Below, in pieces: positions 56,760 through 64,000 of a stretch of 64,000 bases of DNA. Position 1 is the stretch's first letter; the number at the start of each line of letters is the position of its first letter. Position numbers and translations under genes: made by a program. The DNA lies in NCBI GenBank assembly GCA_007753675.1, contig CP036432.1, positions 6,608,394 through 6,672,393 on the forward strand. Direction: 5' to 3'. The notes below the pieces were generated by a model. It ran no database searches. It saw only the letters and a list, made by a program, of their open reading frames with translations, and was not told the origin of the DNA. The stretch is from Stieleria magnilauensis. GTDB lineage: Bacteria; Planctomycetota; Planctomycetia; Pirellulales; Pirellulaceae.

Positions 56760-59129
56760 TTAGTCCTTTGCCAACGCCAACGCCATGGATTTCGCGTATG
56801 CCTCGGCCGTCGCATCATCGCCCAACTCGAGCAGCGAGAATTCGCGGAACGAATCCGATACCTGGGGAGACTTGAACAGCACGATCGAGCCGCGATCTGC
56901 GCGATCTAATTTATCTTTCGCCGAAAAAACGAAGCGGCCATCAAGGAAACCCTCGACCGTTGCGCCGTGAAGAATGTACTCCACGGTGTGAAACTCGTCG
57001 CGTTTCAAGCTTGATTCGGGAGCCGCCTGGTAAAACGACAGTCGGTTTTCGTCAAAGAACGGAACGCCGATAATTCCTGAGGGATAGCCGGGAAACGGCC
57101 GGACCTTGATGCCCATCAGTCCGAACGGCGCGACCTGATGCAACACCTCCGAGTGCGGACGATTGCCTCCCAGCATCACCCGCCATCCGTTTGTGTCCGC
57201 ACCAGTTCGCCTGGCGCGCAAGACGAAGTGCTGATTCCAATTAGATGATTCATGGGTGGACCGAATCATGATCTCCATTCTTAAATGAAAGTTTCTCAAG
57301 TCGTCTCGCTTCAGCGAGAGCATCTCCATCGAACGGTCACTGCCCAGTAAATGGACAGCGCCGGTTTGCGGATCGATTCGGTATTTTTCTCCATGGGTGT
57401 CGAAGTTGGCCAAGAGCTCTGCTTCTCCGGCCAGCAGATTCGCAAAGCTGCTTTGGTAGGGGAGCTTGTCTCGCAGATCCGGCAGTCGGGCTGGCGGGAC
57501 ATTGACTGTCTCCACCGCCGCGGCGACTTCCACCTCGGCGACTTCCTGATCCACTTTGAGGGTTTCCTCGTCGCCGGCGTGAATTTCAATCCGCGTCTTC
57601 AGCAGCGTCGTTCCCGTCAGCGTGACCGTGATCAAGCGATCGCCCTGTTTCAAACGAATCGTTCCCTCGCCGCCCTCACGGCGGACCGACACCGACTGGC
57701 CATCGACGAGCACGACGGCACCGTCAGGCAGGTCGCGGATCACGACCGTGCCCATCGGTGTGATGATGATCAGTTGAGCGACCAGATAGAGGACCGCGGC
57801 GATGAACAGAGCGGCTGCCACCTTTAGCTTCCCGCGGGGACGATTCCGCAGCGGGTCGGACTGCGATTCCGCACCGGGCTTGAGTTCGACCGACGTATCG
57901 GCTTGGTGGAGTTGTTCGACGGCCGTGTCAATCGATTCTTCGGACCGGACGGGAGAAACCAGAGCAGCGGTGGTCGAAGCCGACTTCACCGCAAACGGCT
58001 TCAGCGCTTCGGCGACTTGCTGCGGCGTGGCATAACGCTCGTCGGGATCTTTGGCGAGCATTTTGGCGACGATCTCGGCCAAGGGTTTCGGAACCTCGGG
58101 CCGAAGGAGATCGATCGCGGGCGGAGTCGCCTGAGAATGGGCGAGCACGAGTTCGCCGGTGGATCCTGAAAAGGGCGGATGACCGGCCAACATGTGATAG
58201 AGACTGCAACCGAGTGAATAGATGTCCGATCGAATATCCGCCGATGCCGCGTCGCGGCACTGTTCCGGAGCAATGTATTCGAGCGTGCCCAGTAGCGTTC
58301 CGTCATCGGTTAAGACACTGTCGGGTTTCCGTTTTTGGCCACGACCCTCCGTGCTTAATCGGGCGAGCCCGAAGTCAAGAATCTTGGCTTTGATCTTCCC
58401 GTCAGCCTTGTGGATCATGATGTTCGATGGCTTGATGTCTCGGTGAATCAAACCGTTGTTCATTGCATGCTGCAGGCCGAGACAGATTTTGATCGCGACG
58501 CCACAAGCAAACTGGATGGGTAGCGGTCCGTTGTCTGCAATCAGCTGGTGAAGATTCTTTCCCGGGACGTACTCCATGCACAGCACCACGGCATCGCCGA
58601 AGTGCTTGACGGTGTAGCAGCGAACAATCGACTCATGGTTCATCGACGCGATGCATCGGATTTCCTGATCAAAACGCTTGCGAGCCTCGCTGTTGGAATT
58701 CAACCGTTCGTTCAAGACCTTTAGCACTTCTTTACGGCCGGTGTGCACGTGCCGGGCGAGATAGACGACCCCCATCCCGCCGCGACCGATTTCCCGAAGC
58801 ATCGTGTAATCCGACAGAGCTGACAACTCGCTCGGGATCCCGGAGACCTCTCCCGGTGGCGGGGCTAACAACTCCGTTTCGTCGGGCGTTTGACAGGAAA
58901 GCTGGCTCGACAGGGATTGATTGGACACGACTTGTCGATGAGACCGCAGCTTGGCGATCACCGAGTCGACGGAGATGGCAGCGACTTGGGCTGCAAGCTC
59001 CGGATGGGCCTCCAGCAACAGCATGACTTCTCGCTCCGTGGCTTCGTCCAACTGTCCTTTCGCAAAGGCTCGCAAAGTGTCTTGTGTGACCTGTAGATCT
59101 CCGGTCGCAAAAATTAATTCGTCGGTCAT
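56760..59129 (-). CDS. Transmembrane Ser/Thr protein kinase with lectin-like C-terminal domain
   Basis: A 789-aa kinase. Residues 1-105 are a helical region with an anti-sigma-like appearance (TLRAFAKGQLDEATEREVML). The kinase domain (about 109-375) has GRGGMGVV, the Lys in EVLKVLN, catalytic HRDIKPSNIM, DFGLA and APEQCRD. A transmembrane helix near 437-458 (AAALFIAAVLYLVAQLIIIT) is followed by a PEGA-like stretch (GTVVIRDLPDGAVVLVDGQS) and, from about 580, a LamG/DUF1080-type beta-sandwich (FHLRMEIMIRSTHESSNWNQ). So an extracytoplasmic signal could be carried to the cytoplasm. It starts six bases after the secreted protein gene and ten bases before the sigma gene, in one operon. Confidence 0.92.
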   Translation of the reverse strand: MTDELIFATGDLQVTQDTLRAFAKGQLDEATEREVMLLLEAHPELAAQVAAISVDSVIAKLRSHRQVVSNQSLSSQLSCQTPDETELLAPPPGEVSGIPSELSALSDYTMLREIGRGGMGVVYLARHVHTGRKEVLKVLNERLNSNSEARKRFDQEIRCIASMNHESIVRCYTVKHFGDAVVLCMEYVPGKNLHQLIADNGPLPIQFACGVAIKICLGLQHAMNNGLIHRDIKPSNIMIHKADGKIKAKILDFGLARLSTEGRGQKRKPDSVLTDDGTLLGTLEYIAPEQCRDAASADIRSDIYSLGCSLYHMLAGHPPFSGSTGELVLAHSQATPPAIDLLRPEVPKPLAEIVAKMLAKDPDERYATPQQVAEALKPFAVKSASTTAALVSPVRSEESIDTAVEQLHQADTSVELKPGAESQSDPLRNRPRGKLKVAAALFIAAVLYLVAQLIIITPMGTVVIRDLPDGAVVLVDGQSVSVRREGGEGTIRLKQGDRLITVTLTGTTLLKTRIEIHAGDEETLKVDQEVAEVEVAAAVETVNVPPARLPDLRDKLPYQSSFANLLAGEAELLANFDTHGEKYRIDPQTGAVHLLGSDRSMEMLSLKRDDLRNFHLRMEIMIRSTHESSNWNQHFVLRARRTGADTNGWRVMLGGNRPHSEVLHQVAPFGLMGIKVRPFPGYPSGIIGVPFFDENRLSFYQAAPESSLKRDEFHTVEYILHGATVEGFLDGRFVFSAKDKLDRADRGSIVLFKSPQVSDSFREFSLLELGDDATAEAYAKSMALALAKD

Positions 59130-59135
59130 GGGTGA

Positions 59136-60056
59136 TCACTCTGCTTGACGAATGCCGCGAAACGGAACGCCGTTAGTCAACTTGCCGAAGAGACGATCAC
59201 CGGCCACGCCGATCACCGCCGTTTGTCCACGTTGGCCGGTGAAGCGAAACACACCAGTGGATTCCTGCTCCCACGTCGCTCGCTGACGACGCCCCTTATG
59301 ATAAACCGTCCCTGAGCCGCCACGACGAAACTCCCAAACCAGACGTGGTCCGCCCTTGACGGCGACCGACCACTTGCCGAGCAACAGGTCGTTTGCCGAC
59401 GGTTCGACTCCGCCGGGACGGCTTTTCTGTTTTCGCACCTGTTCGGCATCCTCAAGCCGTTTGATCCAAACCGTCACATTCTGACCCGTGTCCGCCGCAG
59501 CTGCATTCAACTCGGCACGGGCGAGACGGGTGTCGGGATATCGGTCGAATGCCAAAAAAAGGCCTGTCACAAACTGCTTGTCGGGCCAACGCTCAAGCTC
59601 CGGTTTGACGATCTGAAGCCAAGTCGCTGAATCGAGTCGACTGAGCGGATAGGTCACTTCGGCTCCCCGTGAATTGGTCAATACAAGCGCTGTGCCTGAT
59701 GTCTCTGTCACCGGTCGCTCAAAGCGGTAATCGCTCGACAGGACCGTCAACGGCGTGGATTTCGGCAATCGCTGGACAGCATAGTCAACCGATTCGGAGA
59801 GCTTTTGGAGTCGTTTGACGGCATCCAGATCCTGCTGAAGCCGACTCGTGTAGCGAAACAGTTCGGAGTCGTCCAACCCGTCTTCGAGCAGGTCGATTGC
59901 CAAGGAATACTCTCGTCGCTGCAGCAGCGATTGTGTCTGGTCCCAAATCGCCTGTTGAGGGTCCACCTCGTCGGCGAATCCACGGATCAGAGGCGATGGA
60001 GCGAGCACCAGGACGAGTAAAAAGAGCTGAATTGTAGTGCAGAACGGCTTGACCAT
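59136..60056 (-). CDS. Secreted protein of unknown function, first gene of the kinase/sigma operon
   Basis: A 306-aa protein; the start at 60056 begins a signal peptide (MVKPFCTTIQLFLLVLVLAP), while the longer frame to 60146 does not. The N-terminal half is helical and tetratricopeptide-like (ELFRYTSRLQQDLDAVKRLQ), the middle strand-rich, and the last 80 residues form a compact beta domain (LLLGKWSVAVKGGPRLVWEF; FTGQRGQTAVIGVAGDRLFG), similar in shape to a lipocalin-like calyx. No family was recognised. It sits six bases before the kinase gene, so it may be a ligand or periplasmic modulator for that kinase; that is inference. Confidence 0.75.
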   Translation of the reverse strand: MVKPFCTTIQLFLLVLVLAPSPLIRGFADEVDPQQAIWDQTQSLLQRREYSLAIDLLEDGLDDSELFRYTSRLQQDLDAVKRLQKLSESVDYAVQRLPKSTPLTVLSSDYRFERPVTETSGTALVLTNSRGAEVTYPLSRLDSATWLQIVKPELERWPDKQFVTGLFLAFDRYPDTRLARAELNAAAADTGQNVTVWIKRLEDAEQVRKQKSRPGGVEPSANDLLLGKWSVAVKGGPRLVWEFRRGGSGTVYHKGRRQRATWEQESTGVFRFTGQRGQTAVIGVAGDRLFGKLTNGVPFRGIRQAE

Positions 60057-60239
60057 GGGATCTATCGGCAGGCGGAGTGTCATCGGAATGGTTGGCTGGG
60101 CGTCACTAAAGGCGCTGGAGCCCTCGCACCTGTCGCGAGAAATCAAAAAATCTCTTTCAGCACCGTCACGCGATCGATTTCCTGTCGCCGGAACCGCCGT
60201 GAATGCCGTCAGGAAACGCTAAATGGAAGCGGCACTCGC

Positions 60240-61733
60240 CTACTTGTCTTGCTCCTGTCCTTTTTCCTCGTCGTCACCCAACAACTCGCTGATCTTGGCG
60301 TGGATGGCGTCGGCGGTTGCTTGTCCGGCACCGGTCTTGACCAGCTGCACGACTCCTTGGCGGTCGATCAACACGACGTGCGGAATGCCGCGGACGCCAA
60401 AATCGCCGGGCATCTCGCTGCCTTCGGGCGTCACCAGAACGGGATGCTCGAGATCGTGATGTTCTAAGAAACGGGTGAGCGTTTGACGTTCTTCTTCGGG
60501 CGTGACGTCTTCGGTGGCGCGAGAGGCACGCTTCGCTTCTTCATCCCATCGAAAATTATAGTACTGTGTGACACCGACGATTTCGAAACCGCGATCGGCG
60601 AATTCCTCGCGCCACTCGCGCAGATGCGGAAACGTCGCGATGCACGGTCCACACCACATGGCCCAGAAGTCGAGCAACACGACCTTGCCCTTGAGTGCTT
60701 CCTGATCCAACTCGATGACGTTGACCCAGGCGTCAACCTCCCAATCGGGCGAGGGTTTTCCGACCAGTGATGCCACCGGCTTGGCAGCCGCCATTCGTTC
60801 GCGGTGAAGCTCGATCCGCCGAAGAGCCGCCTGCACCGATCGATTCTTGATCGCGAAACGGGCCAACCTCTTTGACACTTTCTCAATTCGATCTTGGGTC
60901 GCGGCCGGATCCTCTTGTTTCCAGGTGCTGATCATCATCAGCTGCACATCGGCGAAGTCGTTTTGCAGAGCGATCGACTCGGGATAGTTTTCAAGGGCCA
61001 TGCCGACCGCCTCGTCCAGTTGCTCGATGTATCCGTCACGCCACGGATCATTGCCCCGTTCGTCGCCGGTTAGCTCGCGAAGGATGCCGACGTACGTGGT
61101 CATCGACACTTCGTTCGCGTGATCGGACTCAGTGATGTCGCGCAAACGCTTGACTTGCATCTCGACCAACTCTTTCGCGGCGGTCGCCTCACCCGCCTCC
61201 ACCATCATCTGGGCTTTGAGGACCATCAACTGCGACAGCGGCAACAGTAAATCGAAATTTGATTCCGCCGGTGCATCGCTGAAAGCCTTCAACGAGTCTT
61301 CGACGGCCAACCGCAATGCTTCATCGTCGCCGGATTGGTCGGCGACGTCCTTGAGACTTTGGATCGTCATCCAGGCACCGAACAGGTTCTTGCTCTGATC
61401 GGCGTGTTCCAGGTAATAGTCGAGCAGCTTGCGAAATTGCTCGGTCGCTTCCTGATAATCTTGCTGGTCGGAAAACCGTGATGCCAGACTGTGGCGCAGG
61501 ACATGATGGTCCTCGGAATCGGGATTCTCCGCGATCTTGGCATCCAGAAACTTTACGGCGTCCTGCAAGTCCGCCTCCATCCGCTCCCGCAATTCGGCAT
61601 GCAGCTTTCGAAAGGCTTCGAGCCCCGAATCCTGAGCTCGGAGCAGCGCAATGCCCGGAAGTGTGACGCACAGACAAATCGCAAAGCCGACAAAGGCCGC
61701 TGGCAGCATCAAACGTGTGCGGAAGCGAAGCAT
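60240..61733 (-). CDS. TlpA-like thioredoxin-fold protein
   Basis: A 497-aa exported protein. The start at 61733 (MLRFRTRLMLPAAFVGFAIC) is preferred to 61739: both follow AGGAGAGG, but the former has the usual spacing. A long helical region (about 35-320; TPR-like, e.g. DQQDYQEATEQFRKLLDYYL) precedes a thioredoxin domain (about 330-485) with the redox motif WCGPC in FWAMWCGPCIATFPHL, the Rossmann-type strand VVLLDFW and the cis-Pro in VRGIPHVVLIDRQG. It should reduce or oxidise disulfides, or serve in cytochrome c maturation, at the outer face of the membrane. Its neighbour on the same strand is the kinase operon, 183 bases away. Confidence 0.9.
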   Translation of the reverse strand: MLRFRTRLMLPAAFVGFAICLCVTLPGIALLRAQDSGLEAFRKLHAELRERMEADLQDAVKFLDAKIAENPDSEDHHVLRHSLASRFSDQQDYQEATEQFRKLLDYYLEHADQSKNLFGAWMTIQSLKDVADQSGDDEALRLAVEDSLKAFSDAPAESNFDLLLPLSQLMVLKAQMMVEAGEATAAKELVEMQVKRLRDITESDHANEVSMTTYVGILRELTGDERGNDPWRDGYIEQLDEAVGMALENYPESIALQNDFADVQLMMISTWKQEDPAATQDRIEKVSKRLARFAIKNRSVQAALRRIELHRERMAAAKPVASLVGKPSPDWEVDAWVNVIELDQEALKGKVVLLDFWAMWCGPCIATFPHLREWREEFADRGFEIVGVTQYYNFRWDEEAKRASRATEDVTPEEERQTLTRFLEHHDLEHPVLVTPEGSEMPGDFGVRGIPHVVLIDRQGVVQLVKTGAGQATADAIHAKISELLGDDEEKGQEQDK

Positions 61734-61887
61734 AACCATCCTCTCCTACCAGGGCATCATTGATCGAAGGAGTCATCTTAGGCCTGCGGAGCTGTCCAGA
61801 GCAAGCAGATTCCGTGCACGCCAACTATGCTAAACTGCCAAGCTTTATCTCACCGAGCTACCGTATTCCGTGTTCGATTCTTATCGC

Positions 61888-64000
61888 ATGAACAACAAAC
61901 AGCGTTTTCGCCGCGCCAACCCAAATGCTCCATCCACGGACCTTCGGTTTCAGCATCCACTGTCGCTTGAATCGCTAGAACCGCGACGTTTGCTTGCTCA
62001 ATTGTTGCTGTCCACGCCGGATGCGATGGAAAACGACGACCGTGTGACCGTCAATGTCTCGTTGGCGGAAGCTCAGATTCAACCCGTGGAGGTTCTCTTT
62101 GATACGATCGACTCCGGCGCGATCGGAGGGCGGGACTTTGTTCCGGTGACGGGTCAGCGACTGACGTTTTCTCCGGGCCAAACGGTCAAATCGGTCGACG
62201 TCGATTTACTGGACAATGCACTGCGTGACGGAGATCGCAGCTTCGGTGTGCGAGTCTCAATCGTCGATGACGAGGTTGGCCGCGTGGTCGCCGACCAGCA
62301 AACGTTTGCGCCACCCGGGGATCTGTTTGTCAGTTGGTTGGAAACGAGCCCGGACGGATCCATGATCGCTTATGGTGCCCGACGTTCGACATCCAACGTG
62401 ATCCTCTCGGTACCGACCGACGCTTCGAGGGCTCCCATCGAGCTGGCACGCTACGATGACGATTTCTTCAAAACCGTCCAGACACACCGATTTTCCGCCG
62501 ACGGCCAGTGGCTGATCTATTCGGGTGACCTGGAGACCGATGGAAAAACGGACGTCTTCATTGTCCCCGCCGACGGATCGATGAATCCGATGCGAGTGCC
62601 AAGCGATCTCAGCACGGGGGTTCTAGGGAGCTTCACCTTGGCTCCCGATGGCGAACGCTTCGTGTACACCTGGACGCCCGACGGTGAAGATGCATCGATG
62701 ATGTACTCCGCCCGGCTGGACGATTCCTCACCGGCAATCCCGATCAGCAACTTGCCTCCTTTTAGTGGCGCCGTCGATTTCACCCCCGATGGCAACTCGA
62801 TCGTGTTCCAGTACCGCAACGGGGACGACGTGCAACATTATCTCGCTGCGATGGATGGATCGTTCGAGCCGATGCAGGTTGCCACCGATGTACCAGGAAG
62901 CACCTGGGGACTCGCGGGGACCATCAGCCCCGATGGCCAGACGTTAGCATTCGCAAAACGAGATCCGAATGCCTCAAGGATCACCAATCTCTGGACATCG
63001 CGACTGGACGGTCAAGGGGAATCGAAACGAGTTGCGTTTGACATCGGAAGCTCGTCTTATCAGTTTTCCTCAGACGGAAAACACCTCGTCTACCGAATGG
63101 ACAAGGGAATTGTGGCCCCGCACGAGATGTTCACCGTTCCCGTCGACGGTTCCGCCGAGCCAAAGATCTTGCATCCGGAATTGACCGGTTCGCAATGGGT
63201 GGAACACGGTTTTCGGGTGATCGGCGAGAACGTGCTGTTTCGTTCCGATTTTGAAAACGAGTCGGGCGGGTATTCGACGTACCTGGTGCCAAGCGACGGC
63301 TCCTTGCCTCCACGCAAATTGCTCGACCCCATCGAAGGCAGAACCATCGACAAGATCACTCCGTCACCGGACGGAAAACACATTGTGTTCCAGGCCATCG
63401 ACTTTCGTGATCCGGAAGACGACCTCGTGGATCTCTTCAGCATCCCACTGGATGGTTCCCAGCCGCCGAAGAAGCTTAACGGCGACTTCGTTGACGGAGG
63501 AACGATCCCTCGCTTTGCACCGTTCCTATTCAGTACCGACGGACAAGATCTGTACTATTTTGCGGATCAACTGGTCGATGACAAGCTGGAGTTGTTTGTC
63601 GTCCCGGTCGACGGTCGTTCGAAAGCTTCGCGGATCAACCCATCGCTACCGAGTGACTTTGATGTCAGCTGGACAGCCGTCGGCGCCACCGAGACTGGCA
63701 TCGCCTACGGCGTCCGGCAAGGCTCGTTTGCTCCTTATGGCATCTACAGCAGTCAGCTCCATCAATTCGGCGAAGTTCAGATTCTCGACGACGAAGGCGA
63801 CATCGCTGATTTCGGCGATGCCCCAGCACGATTGCCCGACGGGCTCGGTCAATCTTATCCGGTGACATTGTCGCAAAATGGCGCTCGGCACAACGTCACC
63901 GAACTCTTCCTGGGCGCAGGTGTTGACGTCGATTCCGATGGGCTCCCCTCCGCAGCCGCCGACCATGATGACCAGGACGAGCCGGACGACAACCAGGGCG
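61888..64000 (+). CDS. Large planctomycete surface protein, N-terminal part (runs off the window)
   Basis: At least 704 codons are open to the window's end. ATG 61888 begins MNNKQRFRRANPNAPSTDLR, then the planctomycete extracellular N-terminal motif SLEPRRLLA near residue 31-40, which marks many secreted surface proteins of the phylum. A Calx-beta-like domain follows (about 45-140; TVNVSLAEAQIQPVEVLFDT, SVDVDLLDNALRDGD). Residues about 145-640 hold repeated TolB/PD40-type blades (TSPDGSMIAYGAR; FSADGQWLIYSGD; APDGERFVYTWTPDG), a beta-propeller. The last residues seen, VDVDSDGLPSAAADHDDQDE, resemble the Asp-rich linkers of these giant proteins. It should be outside the cell, binding partners or polysaccharide; no enzyme domain was seen. 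Confidence 0.85.
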   Translation, partial: MNNKQRFRRANPNAPSTDLRFQHPLSLESLEPRRLLAQLLLSTPDAMENDDRVTVNVSLAEAQIQPVEVLFDTIDSGAIGGRDFVPVTGQRLTFSPGQTVKSVDVDLLDNALRDGDRSFGVRVSIVDDEVGRVVADQQTFAPPGDLFVSWLETSPDGSMIAYGARRSTSNVILSVPTDASRAPIELARYDDDFFKTVQTHRFSADGQWLIYSGDLETDGKTDVFIVPADGSMNPMRVPSDLSTGVLGSFTLAPDGERFVYTWTPDGEDASMMYSARLDDSSPAIPISNLPPFSGAVDFTPDGNSIVFQYRNGDDVQHYLAAMDGSFEPMQVATDVPGSTWGLAGTISPDGQTLAFAKRDPNASRITNLWTSRLDGQGESKRVAFDIGSSSYQFSSDGKHLVYRMDKGIVAPHEMFTVPVDGSAEPKILHPELTGSQWVEHGFRVIGENVLFRSDFENESGGYSTYLVPSDGSLPPRKLLDPIEGRTIDKITPSPDGKHIVFQAIDFRDPEDDLVDLFSIPLDGSQPPKKLNGDFVDGGTIPRFAPFLFSTDGQDLYYFADQLVDDKLELFVVPVDGRSKASRINPSLPSDFDVSWTAVGATETGIAYGVRQGSFAPYGIYSSQLHQFGEVQILDDEGDIADFGDAPARLPDGLGQSYPVTLSQNGARHNVTELFLGAGVDVDSDGLPSAAADHDDQDEPDDNQG

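Overview
The window looks like a chromosomal segment of a planctomycete, most likely Pirellulaceae (Rhodopirellula/Stieleria/Rubripirellula-like). The case rests on lineage-typical families: DUF1559 pilin-like protein, DUF1552 plus DUF1592/1588/1585 pair, secreted sulfatase, a 'LEPRRLLA' planctomycete extracellular N-terminus, a Ser/Thr kinase with a transmembrane segment and lectin-like tail next to an ECF sigma factor, and many short palindromic intergenic repeats. No rRNA, tRNA, CRISPR, phage or transposase gene was seen. Gene identities come from reading motifs by eye; no database search was run.

Layout. 1-842: 5' part of an acidic secreted protein (minus strand) and a 131-bp terminal-inverted-repeat element. 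843-5045: tightly overlapping three-gene operon (SbnA-like PLP synthase, FAD/NAD(P)-binding protein, Y4yA-type PLP decarboxylase), probably amino-acid or siderophore-type chemistry. 5092-13145: stress-type block with an AI-2E family permease, Rho-N-like small protein, a HAD phosphatase/ATPase fusion, PDZ protein, CsbD-like protein, two adjacent core-deleted pseudogenes (MDR oxidoreductase, KatE-type catalase) and an intact CurA-type reductase. 13985-23566: signalling triad of a 2111-aa multi-PAS/GAF hybrid kinase, a two-domain KaiC-like ATPase and a second hybrid kinase with a near-paralogous core. 23667-32768: lipoprotein, pilin-like protein, GH95-like glycosidase, dodecin, SRPBCC protein, sulfatase, SDR and DoxX-like protein. 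33112-36546: hybrid kinase with a MetOD1-like partner, and MscL with a C-terminal zinc ribbon. 36547-43518: repeat-rich section around a DUF1552/DUF1592 pair, a duplicated DUF1592 3' fragment and a LamG-like secreted protein. 43777-53091: fused membrane/spermidine-synthase-like protein, a GH29 remnant and two tandem GH116 genes, the second broken by one in-frame stop. 53157-64000: second copy of the 131-bp element, full-length paralogue of the first gene, C39-like membrane protein, a minus-strand block (TlpA-like, secreted protein, Ser/Thr kinase, ECF sigma factor), and the start of a large Calx-beta/propeller surface protein.

Main themes. (1) Glycan and sulfated-polysaccharide use (sulfatase, GH95-like, GH116 x2, GH29 remnant, LamG). 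(2) Dense two-component and kinase signalling, including the KaiC-associated triad whose large kinase appears to descend from a CheB/CheR/PAS chimera. (3) Ongoing decay and rearrangement: five broken genes, short non-autonomous elements with 9-bp target duplications, and a repeat family that has fused with another. Many gene starts are placed downstream of the longest reading frame, where a Shine-Dalgarno sequence, signal peptide or stop/start overlap supports them.
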